The position numbers and the translations under genes are program-made. A stretch of 64,000 nt of DNA from Lysobacterales bacterium (GTDB taxonomy: Bacteria; Pseudomonadota; Gammaproteobacteria; Xanthomonadales; SZUA-36), in contig JAKITK010000007.1 in NCBI GenBank assembly GCA_021648125.1, positions 27,059-91,058 on the forward strand, given 5' to 3'. Numbering within the stretch: position 1 is the stretch's first letter; each line of letters opens with the position of its first letter. The notes under the pieces are model-generated. The model did not search any database, was not told the origin of the DNA, and worked only from the letters and a program-made list of their open reading frames with translations. Positions 38,550-46,635 of the stretch are shown here, one piece after another.

Positions 38550-39436
38550 ATGATAAACACTCAAATAAATCTGATAAAAGCCCCCAAGGCTTCCGGGTCG
38601 TGCCTGCAGCCACAGGTAAGCTTTGGTTAGAAGAGGCTTGGCAGTTTTTTCGAAGCCAGACCCGGGTATTACTGTTTGCAGTTTTGCTATTGGTGCTTAT
38701 CTGGTCCTTATCCAATGTTCTGGTATTGGGCATGGTCATTAGTATTCTCAGTCCGATTTTTACTGCCGGCCTGTTACTAGGGATTCGTGCGGGCTTCATT
38801 AAACCACCGGCTCGAATCAACCTGCTGGCTGCCTGGCAATTGCCTGGGCCCCGAAAAGAGCTGGTTCTTTTAGGACTGGTACTGACGCTACTTGGGTTGC
38901 TGATTAATTATTTACTAGGACCTGAACTGGCTGAGTTGCAGTTGGCGATGACCAGTGGCGTAGCCTCGGAAGTCCCGATTGACGCCCTCAAGCGGGTGTT
39001 TTTGTTCTCTTTTGCGAGCGTCGTAATTATAGGTTTTTGTACCTGGTTTGGTTTGCCCGAAATAGCTTATCGTGGCAGACCGCTTCTATCAGCGGTACTC
39101 CTGAGCGTGCAAGCAATCCTAGCTAACTGGCGTGCACTCAGTGTTTTAGGTTTCTGGTTGATATTGATCTGGCTGGCTGTGGTTTTTGTGATGGTAATTG
39201 TTAGTGCGGTGTTAGTGGCAGTGCTGTCGATGCTGGGTTCCAGTCTTATCGGGACTTTTATAATATCTTTGCCGTTTTTAGTTATATCGTTGGGGATGAT
39301 GGCGCTAATGTATGTGCTGCAGTATGTTTGCTGGCGGGATATTTTTTCCGGCCCTGCAGAAGAAAAGCCAACTTTAGAGCAGGAACCACAAATTGATCAT
39401 AACCAAGATGAAGAAAATACCCGGGTTATTATTTAG
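38546..39436 (+). CDS. BPSS1780-type membrane protein
   Basis: A 296-residue membrane protein opening with FRVVPAATGKLWLEEAWQFF, the characteristic start of the BPSS1780-like family. Six hydrophobic segments follow, with the repeated Ile/Leu-rich helices and an acidic C-terminus. Function is unknown. It is translationally coupled to the LOG gene and convergent with tatC, leaving two bases between the genes. Confidence 0.75.
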   Translation: MNDKHSNKSDKSPQGFRVVPAATGKLWLEEAWQFFRSQTRVLLFAVLLLVLIWSLSNVLVLGMVISILSPIFTAGLLLGIRAGFIKPPARINLLAAWQLPGPRKELVLLGLVLTLLGLLINYLLGPELAELQLAMTSGVASEVPIDALKRVFLFSFASVVIIGFCTWFGLPEIAYRGRPLLSAVLLSVQAILANWRALSVLGFWLILIWLAVVFVMVIVSAVLVAVLSMLGSSLIGTFIISLPFLVISLGMMALMYVLQYVCWRDIFSGPAEEKPTLEQEPQIDHNQDEENTRVII

Positions 39437-39438
39437 CT

Positions 39439-40224
39439 TTATGGCGCTGCCGTGGAGTCTTTGGTTTCTTCCGGTTTGCGGATAAGAATTCGTGAAAGGA
39501 TAATCCCAACTTCAAACAACAGCCACATTGGTATGGCCAGCAGAGTTTGTGAAATGATATCCGGGGGCGTCAGCAGCATGCCAAGAGCAAAAGCACCAAC
39601 AATCACATAACTGCGTTTGGCGGCGAGTTTGTCCGGTGTGGTAACCCCCAAGGCAACCAAAATAATGGTGGCCACCGGGACTTCAAAAACCAGCCCGAAG
39701 GCTAGGAAAAGTGTAAGCACAAAGTCTAGGTAACGGGAAATATCGGTCATCACCGAAACCCCTTCCGGTGCCACTCTGGCAAAAAATCCGAACATTAACG
39801 GAAACACCACAAAATACGCAAATGCACAGCCAGCGTAAAATAATATACAGGCGGAGAACAGTAATGGCCGGGTGATGTATTTTTCTTTTTGGTATAAGCC
39901 GGGTGCAACAAAAGCCCAGAGTTGATAAATAATGACCGGGATTGATATCAGCAAAGCCAGCATTAGGGTCAGTTTGAACGGTGCCAAAAAGGGTGATGCA
40001 ACATCAATCGCCACCATCTGCGAGCCTTCAGGCTGATGTGCAAGCAAAGGTTCGGAGAGGATGGTGTAGAGTTCACCCGAAAACGGCAGCAACACTACCA
40101 GCACCACAAGGACCGTCAGGGAGGCTTTCAACAGACGCGCCCGTAACTCGACTAGATGTCCTACAAAGGTCATTTCTACAGATTCTTCAATCTGATTCTG
40201 CGGGTCTTTGCTTGGCTCAATCAT
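39439..40224 (-). CDS. tatC: Twin-arginine translocase subunit TatC
   Basis: A 261-residue polytopic receptor of the Tat pathway, which moves folded proteins across the inner membrane. The N-terminal FVGHLVELRARLLKA precedes six helices; FEVPVATIILVALGV and the terminal GMLLTPPDIISQTLLAIPMW are conserved TatC blocks. It overlaps tatB by eight bases. Gene order tatA-tatB-tatC is standard. Confidence 0.97.
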   Translation of the reverse strand: MIEPSKDPQNQIEESVEMTFVGHLVELRARLLKASLTVLVVLVVLLPFSGELYTILSEPLLAHQPEGSQMVAIDVASPFLAPFKLTLMLALLISIPVIIYQLWAFVAPGLYQKEKYITRPLLFSACILFYAGCAFAYFVVFPLMFGFFARVAPEGVSVMTDISRYLDFVLTLFLAFGLVFEVPVATIILVALGVTTPDKLAAKRSYVIVGAFALGMLLTPPDIISQTLLAIPMWLLFEVGIILSRILIRKPEETKDSTAAP

Positions 40225-40573
40225 TGTCGTTCGCAGGGCTGTTGCTTATTGATTTGCTGCGGGATGGTGCAGGCCTTTCATCGCCAGGCTTGGACTCGGG
40301 TTCACCGGCTGTAAAAGGGATTTCGGCCTCGAGAGTACTTTTTAGATCTTCACCGGCACTTTTGGTTTGTTCCTGCACCTGACTGAGGGCTTTACGCAAT
40401 TCATCAGCATCCAACTCGGCTTCAATCGATTGCTTTACATTACCCCAGGCGTTGCGGGCTTTACGCAGGTATAGCCCCAGGGTGCGGGCGACACGCGGTA
40501 ATCGCTCGGGCCCCAGGACTAACAGCCCAATCAGCATTAACAGGGCGAGTTCGGCAAAGCCGATATCAAACAT
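40217..40573 (-). CDS. tatB: Sec-independent translocase subunit TatB
   Basis: A 118-residue protein with one N-terminal helix (MFDIGFAELALLMLIGLLVLG), the Glu8-containing hinge and the PERLPRVARTLG amphipathic helix. A charged coiled region and a Pro/Ser-rich tail follow. It binds TatC to form the substrate receptor. Confidence 0.95.
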   Translation of the reverse strand: MFDIGFAELALLMLIGLLVLGPERLPRVARTLGLYLRKARNAWGNVKQSIEAELDADELRKALSQVQEQTKSAGEDLKSTLEAEIPFTAGEPESKPGDERPAPSRSKSISNSPANDND

Positions 40574-40590
40574 GAGAACTCAGCCCCGGT

Positions 40591-40830
40591 TTATTTTTCG
40601 TCTTTAGGGTCTACAACAGCGCGTTCCTGAACGGAATCAGCACTGTCGAGTTTGTCGGCTGCGAGTTGCTCGCTGGATTTTTTTTCATCTTCTTTATCGG
40701 CCATACCTTCACGAAAGCCTTTAATCGCACCACCAATATCGCTACCGGCATTACGCAAGCGCTTGGTGCCAAATATTACCAGTACGATAACCAGTAAAAT
40801 TAATAATTGCCAGACACTGATGCCACCCAT
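40591..40830 (-). CDS. tatA: Sec-independent translocase subunit TatA
   Basis: A 79-residue protein with the start MGGISVWQLLILLVIVLVIF, the FGTKRLRNAGSDIGGAIKG hinge and amphipathic helix, and an acidic tail. It forms the translocation pore. It is the first gene of tatABC, 17 bases before tatB. No tatD or hisE/hisI flank is seen. Confidence 0.96.
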   Translation of the reverse strand: MGGISVWQLLILLVIVLVIFGTKRLRNAGSDIGGAIKGFREGMADKEDEKKSSEQLAADKLDSADSVQERAVVDPKDEK

Positions 40831-40978
40831 GTTTTTTCTCCAATAAATTAGGTGTGTGATTATACCGCTAAATTCTCACCCAAGTTTATCGCACCTGTGA
40901 GGGTGCGTCATGGGAAATACAGGGTAATATTGTGTAAATAGAGGTAAAACGCAGTATTCGCAAAGCCGGTGAGTAAAT

Positions 40979-41932
40979 TTATCCGGCTTTAAAACGAATA
41001 GTAAAACCACCGGCAAGCAAAAGCACCAACGCCATCAACAAGGTAGAGAATGGGTTCAAAACCGGGATAGGTACTGCGTTATTTTCATTTGGGTTGGCGG
41101 TTACTGTGCAACCCATAGGGCTAGTGATGGCTAGGCTTTCAAAGCCAATTACAGCTACCTCGGAAATTGCCTCGGCTATGCCTGTGGCCGGATCAATTTT
41201 CAGGACCTGTGAAGGAAAGTCTACATTGTTCGTAAGATTGAAGCGATCTGTTATTGCCCAAAGCTGACCTTCTTCGTCAAAGGCTAGGCCACCGTTCCGA
41301 TAAAGCTTAACCGCATTTCCTAAGGCACCGATTAATGTAGCCGCGCCTGTTTTGACATCTATTGCATAAAGGCTCGGTGTTAGCGCTGAATCTACGAATC
41401 TACCATGGCTGAGCCCATAAACCTTGTCGCCCCAGGCTGCCAAGGCAGTAATAGAGGCGCCCAGACCTGGGCTATTAGTAACGCCAGTGGCAAGGCCAGT
41501 TTCGTCATTTACTTGATATAGAGTTTTATTAATATCCGATGACATGAATAACAGCCCTTCACAGGTAAATGTTAAGCCGAAATCAGTACTCACTGTCCCG
41601 AGTTGTAAAGTTAGAGGGTTACCAGTAACAGACGCACCAATTCCCGTGGTGGTGCTAATGGTCAACAATGTCTCATCCCTATCATCGACTCCATACAAAG
41701 TCCCGTCCGGACCAAAAGCCAGACCTTCAATATCGGAGAAAGACAAGAGTGCTGGCTCATTTAACCGCACCTTTTGAAGTGCAGTTACCTCGCCGGTAGC
41801 TAGATCGATTCGATGTAAACGATCCGAAGTATCACGGTCTACTCCATTAGAGTTAACGGAATAGGCAAACGGCGCAGCCGCAACCGACCCCGCTGAAATA
41901 ATCAGCAACAGTGTTAAAAATAAATGACGCAC
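40979..41932 (-). CDS. Secreted beta-propeller-like protein with an IPTL-CTERM-like sorting signal
   Basis: A 317-residue protein with a signal peptide (LFLTLLLIISAGSVAAAP). Several repeated blocks follow (FSDIEGLAFGPDGTLYGVDD, YRNGGLAFDEEGQLWAITD, SQVLKIDPATG), suggesting a DUF4394/NHL-type beta-propeller. The C-terminus has VPIPVLNPFSTLLMALVLLLA, then GGFTIRFKAG: a Pro-rich motif, a hydrophobic helix and basic residues, as in IPTL-CTERM exosortase/archaeosortase-type sorting tails. No sortase gene is seen in the window. The ligand or enzyme activity is unknown. Confidence 0.7.
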   Translation of the reverse strand: MRHLFLTLLLIISAGSVAAAPFAYSVNSNGVDRDTSDRLHRIDLATGEVTALQKVRLNEPALLSFSDIEGLAFGPDGTLYGVDDRDETLLTISTTTGIGASVTGNPLTLQLGTVSTDFGLTFTCEGLLFMSSDINKTLYQVNDETGLATGVTNSPGLGASITALAAWGDKVYGLSHGRFVDSALTPSLYAIDVKTGAATLIGALGNAVKLYRNGGLAFDEEGQLWAITDRFNLTNNVDFPSQVLKIDPATGIAEAISEVAVIGFESLAITSPMGCTVTANPNENNAVPIPVLNPFSTLLMALVLLLAGGFTIRFKAG

Positions 41933-42241
41933 GATTTGTTGGCACTCCCTGTAACGGTGCTTGCGGAGATCTTTTATTGCATTGATACCTGCGAGCTAGT
42001 TTACCAGAAAAAGTCACAAAAAACATGATGTTAGATGATTGACTTAGACGATTCTCCGGTTCAGACCTTCATTGTTGTATGGGTACTACAAAATTAGTTG
42101 CGTAGACTGATAGCGAATTCTTACAGGCGACCCCCGCTATGCAGAAGAACAAAGAAGATATTTCAGATTCGTCTATACTAGTCAGTCTGATGACCGGTTA
42201 AATACCCATACTGTTGTATTTAAGCAACGAGAGAATAAATT
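41933..42241. other. Divergent spacer upstream of hemH
   Basis: About 309 bases without a gene. It presumably carries promoters for hemH and for the secreted-protein gene. TATACT at 42174-42179 is a possible -10 box, but no good -35 was seen. No repeats or hairpins stand out. Confidence 0.4.
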
Positions 42242-43264
42242 TTGCCAAAGTCTGCACAAATCGATCAAATTCCTAGTAAATCAGGAAAAAACCAGTCCGC
42301 AAGCAGTGCAGTTGTATTGGTAAATCTGGGCACCCCGGCGCAGTTGGATAAAAAATCGGTGCGTAAATTTCTGGCAGAATTCCTTTCTGATCCACGGGTG
42401 GTCAGTTTGCCACGGTTGCTTTGGTTAATGATCCTGTATTTGCTGATATTGCCTTTTCGAAGCAGTAAGACGCTGGAAATGTATCGACAGGTATGGATGC
42501 CGGAGGGTTCACCTTTACGGGTCTTTTCAAACCGCCTGGCGGCAAAAGTTGACGACCAACTGCCGCAACACAAAGTGAAATTGGCGATGCGCTACGGTGA
42601 ACCCTCGGTGAATTCGGTGCTAGAAGAATTTGCTCGTGATGGTATTAACGATATCACTGTCATGCCGTTATACCCACAGTATTCCACCACCACTACGGCC
42701 TCGGTTTTTGACGCGATAGATGATTTTTACCTTACTCGACAGAAGCCATCACGGTTGAAATTGGTTGAAAATTATTATTGGCAAAGCAGCTGGCAGCAGG
42801 CGATCGCGGACTCTATTACTGATTGGCAGGCGCAGCAGGGGCAGCCTGAGCTACTGGTTTTTTCATTCCATGGCTTGCCGCAGCTACTGGATCGTCGTGG
42901 CGACCCGTATCGCCAGCAATGTGAGGCCTCTGTTGCTGGCATCGTCAAGCACCTTGGTATTTCAGCCGACCAATATCTACTCTGTTACCAATCCCGCTTC
43001 GGTCGGGCCGCCTGGTTACAACCCTACCTTGAGCCTGAATTACAGCGGCTCGCAGCTGAAGGTGTTCGCCGACTCCAGGTAGTTTGCCCCTGTTTTGCAG
43101 TTGATGGCATAGAAACACTGGAAGAAATAGCGATTCGAGCAAAGCGGCTATTTCTTGAATCGGGTGGTGAATCTCTAGAATACATTCCCGCACTAAACGA
43201 TAGTGACAGGCACGCAACAGTTCTATCTGAAATAGTTGAAAAGGGTGGGGTTCAGCTGGGTTGA
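42242..43264 (+). CDS. hemH: Ferrochelatase
   Basis: A 340-residue enzyme that inserts Fe2+ into protoporphyrin IX to form haem. Conserved blocks are ASSAVVLVNLGTPAQLDKKS, then FLAEFLSDPRVV, YPQYSTTTTASVFD, the catalytic His in LVFSFHGLPQ and the metal-binding Glu in GIETLEEIAIRAK. Length and order are canonical. The start is a TTG at 42242. It is followed by an accessory region. Confidence 0.95.
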   Translation: MPKSAQIDQIPSKSGKNQSASSAVVLVNLGTPAQLDKKSVRKFLAEFLSDPRVVSLPRLLWLMILYLLILPFRSSKTLEMYRQVWMPEGSPLRVFSNRLAAKVDDQLPQHKVKLAMRYGEPSVNSVLEEFARDGINDITVMPLYPQYSTTTTASVFDAIDDFYLTRQKPSRLKLVENYYWQSSWQQAIADSITDWQAQQGQPELLVFSFHGLPQLLDRRGDPYRQQCEASVAGIVKHLGISADQYLLCYQSRFGRAAWLQPYLEPELQRLAAEGVRRLQVVCPCFAVDGIETLEEIAIRAKRLFLESGGESLEYIPALNDSDRHATVLSEIVEKGGVQLG

Positions 43265-43591
43265 TTAAGGCTTAAAAAGGTAGCTATGGGTGCCATTAAG
43301 CAGGTCTTATAACTTATTGTATTAAATAATATATATATACAATGGGGCAACTAAACTATATAAATAGTTACGACAAAATGGCAGGTATTTCTCGGATATT
43401 GGGGAACCTAGCTCATGAGTTAAATTTGAGTTTAATTATTTTATATGAATGATGGGTGGCTTCTGTGAAAGTAATATGATTTACAGTTGTCCAGAGAAAT
43501 CGGATGGTTAGTTTTGGAGCGACTCCGCGGCGGAAGTGTCTTGTTGGAGTCAATAGACTATACTGTGAAGCCAAGGGAAGGAGTGGACACC
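43265..43591. other. Gene-free stretch between hemH and the DUF1902 gene
   Basis: About 327 AT-rich bases. The longer frame starting at 43487 is open but the part before 43592 has no protein-like pattern. No recognised feature beyond a probable ribosome site for the next gene. Confidence 0.5.
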
Positions 43592-43831
43592 ATGAAGGTA
43601 TACAAAGTATTAGCTAAATTTGATCCTGACGCTAATGTCTGGTTTATCTATAAGTCCGATGTGCCAGGTCTGCATGTTGAAGCAAAAAGCTTGGACGAGC
43701 TGAGAAAAGAATTAGATAGCGCAATTCCTTACCTGTTAGAAGACGCTGTCAAAAACTCGAGGAACTCTCCTTGCTCTGTACCAGTTGAGCTTTTGTTCCA
43801 AGAGCAAAAAACCATTGCTATAGGCTGTTAA
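43592..43831 (+). CDS. DUF1902 / HicB-like antitoxin
   Basis: A 79-residue protein: MKVYKVLAKFDPDANVWFIY, then SDVPGLHVEAKSLDELRKEL, the partial RNase H-like HicB fold of DUF1902 antitoxins. AAGGAG at about 43576 is correctly spaced for the ATG at 43592; the longer frame from 43487 is not supported. DUF1902 proteins usually pair with a HicA toxin placed next to them. Here a truncated hicA-like frame follows after three bases. Confidence 0.8.
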   Translation: MKVYKVLAKFDPDANVWFIYKSDVPGLHVEAKSLDELRKELDSAIPYLLEDAVKNSRNSPCSVPVELLFQEQKTIAIGC

Positions 43832-43834
43832 AAG

Positions 43835-43939
43835 TTGGCAAGGGGCTATACCAAGGAACTTCTAAGACTGCTTGGTGCGGCTGGCTATATACGTTCAGAC
43901 GGCAGCAAGCACTGTTTTGTCTGGCATCTTTGTACTTAA
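43835..43939 (+). pseudogene. Truncated hicA-like toxin gene
   Basis: Directly after the antitoxin stop, a 34-codon frame from TTG reads LARGYTKELLRLLGAAGYIR, then SDGSKH. This matches the N-terminal half of the HicA family paired with DUF1902 (GYYKEVxxLLxxAG...GSHEIW). The conserved catalytic His falls in GSKH, but the frame ends after a further nine codons in a divergent sequence (CFVWHLCT) before the C-terminal half. It is too short to be a normal HicA, so the toxin is likely inactive. It was too short for automatic gene callers. Confidence 0.6.
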
Positions 43940-44073
43940 AAGCCAGCAGGGTAAATGACTACATGCAGTAGGCCCGGCGATAGGCAAACTATATTTGAAC
44001 CGGGAAGCCCAGTCGTGAAGCACCAGTAATGGAAGCCTAATAACTCACTAATGCGCTTAGTTTTAATTTTCCA

Positions 44074-45096
44074 TTAGTCATCAACAGTAACATCTTTTGC
44101 TAAGGCAATTACATCTGCACCAAAAAGGATTGTTGGAGTTTCTGACTCCGCTTGGCTCTTTGCTTTAACTTTCGGGGCCTTTGCTACCCATTTTGTGAGG
44201 TGCTGACCAATATCTTTATAGAACAGTGGGAATTCTTTTGAGCATTCCTCTACAAATGTCTTAACTCCCTTGAACCGAACAGCTAAATCAACAACCCTAA
44301 TCACCTCCAGATAAGTCGGAAGGTCTGTTACCCCTGGATTAATAAGAATCGCTGGATTGGCAATGACGTCATCAAGTCTTGCCTGTGTCATTGGGATTCT
44401 TCTTGGCCAGTATGCGCGTATTGCAACATTTTCAATTTCTTTCCCCCTAAGCTGTCTAGTAAGCCAGTTTATCGGCGCTGTTGCTCTAGCTCTGTCTTTA
44501 GGGGAATCAAGCTTCATACTAAAATTAATAGTTCTAAGTTTTAAATCTGCCAAAATACATAGTTTTGATGCTGCATTGGGGATGTCGAATTCAGCGATTA
44601 GAGTGCCTTCTTCTGAAAGGTGACAACAATCTTCTTGGAAATTTAATTCGGCATTCTTTTCCCGAGCACGAGTAAGTACGATTCCGACAGGCTGGTTAAT
44701 AACTACACTAAGGTTTAATGATAGGTGTCTTAGAAGCTGATGCCAGCCCGATACAGCGTTCTCGACAAGCTCTGAGGATTTGTTTAGGGGTACCCTTTGT
44801 TGAATTGAGTTACAGGTATCCTTCCAGGTGCTAGGCATCCTGGTTAATGCTGAAACACCAGACGAGGGATGTTCAAGGTACCGGACTAATTCATTTAGAA
44901 TAAACGCCTGCTCCGGGTCATCAACTCCTTTATTACCGGACAGTAAAATTGCTTTTGATTTTAATGAGAGCCAGGAAAAATGATATAACTCAACCGAACG
45001 GAGCTTCACTTTTGATATTTTTAGAGGGTGATGAGTTGGGGATGTTGCAAATTGGTTCGATATAGTAATCACCCATGCATAATGGAATGGTGCCAA
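44074..45096 (-). CDS. Hypothetical protein, 340 aa, unrecognised family
   Basis: I do not recognise this gene. The frame is long and protein-like, without signal peptide or membrane helix. It contains a Leu/Arg-rich segment followed by a patterned middle (AEFDIPNAASKLCILADLKL, then DRARATAPINWLTRQLRGKE) and a Lys/Ala-rich C-terminal part (KWVAKAPKVKAKSQAESETP) that may be unstructured. The start at 45096 is uncertain because no strong ribosome site precedes it. It lies in the accessory block between the broken hicBA and the tRNA-Met att-like repeat, so an accessory role is possible but not shown. Confidence 0.6.
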   Translation of the reverse strand: MAPFHYAWVITISNQFATSPTHHPLKISKVKLRSVELYHFSWLSLKSKAILLSGNKGVDDPEQAFILNELVRYLEHPSSGVSALTRMPSTWKDTCNSIQQRVPLNKSSELVENAVSGWHQLLRHLSLNLSVVINQPVGIVLTRAREKNAELNFQEDCCHLSEEGTLIAEFDIPNAASKLCILADLKLRTINFSMKLDSPKDRARATAPINWLTRQLRGKEIENVAIRAYWPRRIPMTQARLDDVIANPAILINPGVTDLPTYLEVIRVVDLAVRFKGVKTFVEECSKEFPLFYKDIGQHLTKWVAKAPKVKAKSQAESETPTILFGADVIALAKDVTVDD

Positions 45097-45191
45097 TTAT
45101 GGGTGCACAAGTTTTTTTGTAAAAAACACGCCATTTATTTGGTTGTAGGAAGAATTAGGGCTTAAAGAAGTCATAAGTATATTGAAAATAA

Positions 45192-45227
45192 TGGTGGCTA
45201 TGGGTGGACTTGAACCACCGACCTCAG
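45192..45227. repeat. att-like copy of the tRNA-Met 3' end
   Basis: 36 bases are identical to 46636-46671, the CCA end through the T-arm, variable region and part of the anticodon stem of the intact tRNA-Met. Direct repeats of tRNA 3' ends are typical of integrase attachment sites. The region between the copies is about 1.4 kb. Confidence 0.85.
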
Positions 45228-45375
45228 GATAAGTAATGCTGAGCATGAATGATATAACTCACTGATAATTATTAACATATAATGTTTTATCTAATGGTAT
45301 GGCGCAATATAAGCGCAGCAAGATCTAAATATCTCGCCTTATATTAGGATCTAATAAGCAAGTGTAGGGGTTCGT

Positions 45376-45783
45376 TCACTTAGGTTGAGGTAAAGGCTTC
45401 AAAAAATCCTTAATCATATTTGGTGTGTGTTGGCTTGTAAATATTCCGGCATGCACACGAGCGAACAGAATAGCATCCAAGGATGCTTTTGGTTTATAAA
45501 CCTCATCTAGACAGCCCTGAATAATAGGCTGTGGATTCATTATCTTGCTAAACCTGTATTCGATATAGCTGTCATGTCTAATGAACTCATGGTCGCCATT
45601 ATAAAGTCTACATGTTGGATCAAAATAAATACGGGCTTTTACAGAACAAAGAGGAACTACGGCTATGTCGCCGTTTTCGTTTGGCGTATTGAGAACTATC
45701 AAGAGGTGAGGTTTTGACCGGTCTGATGCTGGCCCTGAAGGAAATAATATTGTTGACTGGGTTCTTGGAATCCAGATGGTCAT
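45376..45783 (-). CDS. Putative toxin partner of the Panacea-domain protein
   Basis: A 135-residue soluble protein: MTIWIPRTQSTILFPSGP, KPHLLIVLNTPNENGDIAVV, then TCRLYNGDHEFIRHDSYIEY and FARVHAGIFTSQHTP. The beta-rich first half is reminiscent of the PemK/MazF fold, but the match is weak. Similar proteins occur beside Panacea/DUF4065 genes. It overlaps the upstream gene by four bases (ATGA), the usual toxin-antitoxin coupling. Activity is inferred from context only. Confidence 0.6.
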   Translation of the reverse strand: MTIWIPRTQSTILFPSGPASDRSKPHLLIVLNTPNENGDIAVVPLCSVKARIYFDPTCRLYNGDHEFIRHDSYIEYRFSKIMNPQPIIQGCLDEVYKPKASLDAILFARVHAGIFTSQHTPNMIKDFLKPLPQPK

Positions 45784-46331
45784 AGCTGGGCTAGTGTATT
45801 TTCCAGCTCAGCTGCTTCCAAAATGTTTGCTTCAATTTGTTTTGCTTCCTCAAGAGGTTTGCTCAACGCCAATAGTACGTCTTTATATCTAATAGGCATG
45901 GAAGAGCCTCTAGGATCTTCCCACTCAGGCAATTCGTGTGTGTAATCCCTAATTTCCCACCGATTCATCTTTCCGAATTGATCCCAAACACTATCAAGAA
46001 TTTCAATATCTGCTTGTGAGAGTGACCCTAGGTGTTCAGGTTGTACCCCCATTTGTAGGGCAATCTCATAGTCTTTTTTGTCATTCATCAATGACTGCCA
46101 GCCACCTTCGCACGACTGGAGGCTGCCATCCATGAAGTCTTTTGTAACTGACAAGACAGGGCCGTGTGGAAGCGATGAGAAATTGTCACCCGTCATGGGG
46201 TACCCATAAAGATTCATAGATTCTCTATCGGACAAATAAAGGAGTTTCATCAGTTTCAAGCTGGACATTTGTCCCCCTCGAAGAATGAGAAAGTGAGCAG
46301 CTGCCTGGGCAGCTTTTATTTCGTTATACAT
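45780..46331 (-). CDS. Panacea (DUF4065/SocA-like) domain antitoxin
   Basis: A 183-residue protein. The Panacea pattern is AAQAAAHFLILRGGQMSSLK, LMKLLYLSDRESMNLYG, the PMTGDNFSSLPHGPVLSVTK loop, then a C-terminal helix with IEILDSVWDQFGKMNRWEI. Panacea proteins act as hyperpromiscuous antitoxins that pair with many unrelated toxins (PanA-PanT systems). The gene precedes its partner, an antitoxin-first order. A 12-bp palindrome 34 bases upstream may be its operator. Confidence 0.85.
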   Translation of the reverse strand: MYNEIKAAQAAAHFLILRGGQMSSLKLMKLLYLSDRESMNLYGYPMTGDNFSSLPHGPVLSVTKDFMDGSLQSCEGGWQSLMNDKKDYEIALQMGVQPEHLGSLSQADIEILDSVWDQFGKMNRWEIRDYTHELPEWEDPRGSSMPIRYKDVLLALSKPLEEAKQIEANILEAAELENTLAQL

Positions 46332-46635
46332 ATCAACCAGCCCATAATTCGTTTCTCCAATACACTAAGTATACTTAAATATGTGCTAAATAGTTACTTT
46401 CCAAGTAGCGGGGTCAGCTTTTTATTTCCAAGATACGAAGTGCTAAGTACAAAAAGTCTCATTAAAACAACTAAACATAGTGACTGATTATTTGGGCCTG
46501 TGATATGTCTAAATTGATGTCTAAATTGATTCTGATTTAGCTGTTAAAGGTTGAGTTTTAATGCGCCAAGAGTGCGCTATTTCGAGGGGCAATAATTAAT
46601 TGAAGCATAAAATCCATATAACACATTGATATTAT
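46332..46635. other. Gene-free stretch between the Panacea gene and tRNA-Met
   Basis: About 304 AT-rich bases within the att-flanked segment. It holds the operator-like palindrome, a GGGGTCAGCTTTTTATTT tract and two adjacent copies of the 12-mer ATGTCTAAATTG near 46505. No integrase, excisionase or other gene is seen. Confidence 0.6.
46366..46377. promoter_or_regulatory. Operator-like palindrome upstream of the Panacea gene
   Basis: TAAGTATACTTA is a perfect 12-bp palindrome, 34 bases before the ATG at 46331. Toxin-antitoxin operons are often autoregulated through such sites. This is position plus symmetry only. Confidence 0.35.

Noticed and set aside
45192..45227. A second tRNA-Met gene
   Set aside because: Only the 3' half is present; the acceptor 5' strand, D-arm and anticodon are missing, so it is an att-like fragment.
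46505..46528. Two tandem copies of a 12-mer as a CRISPR or satellite
   Set aside because: Only two adjacent copies, no spacers and no array; a chance slip duplication is enough.
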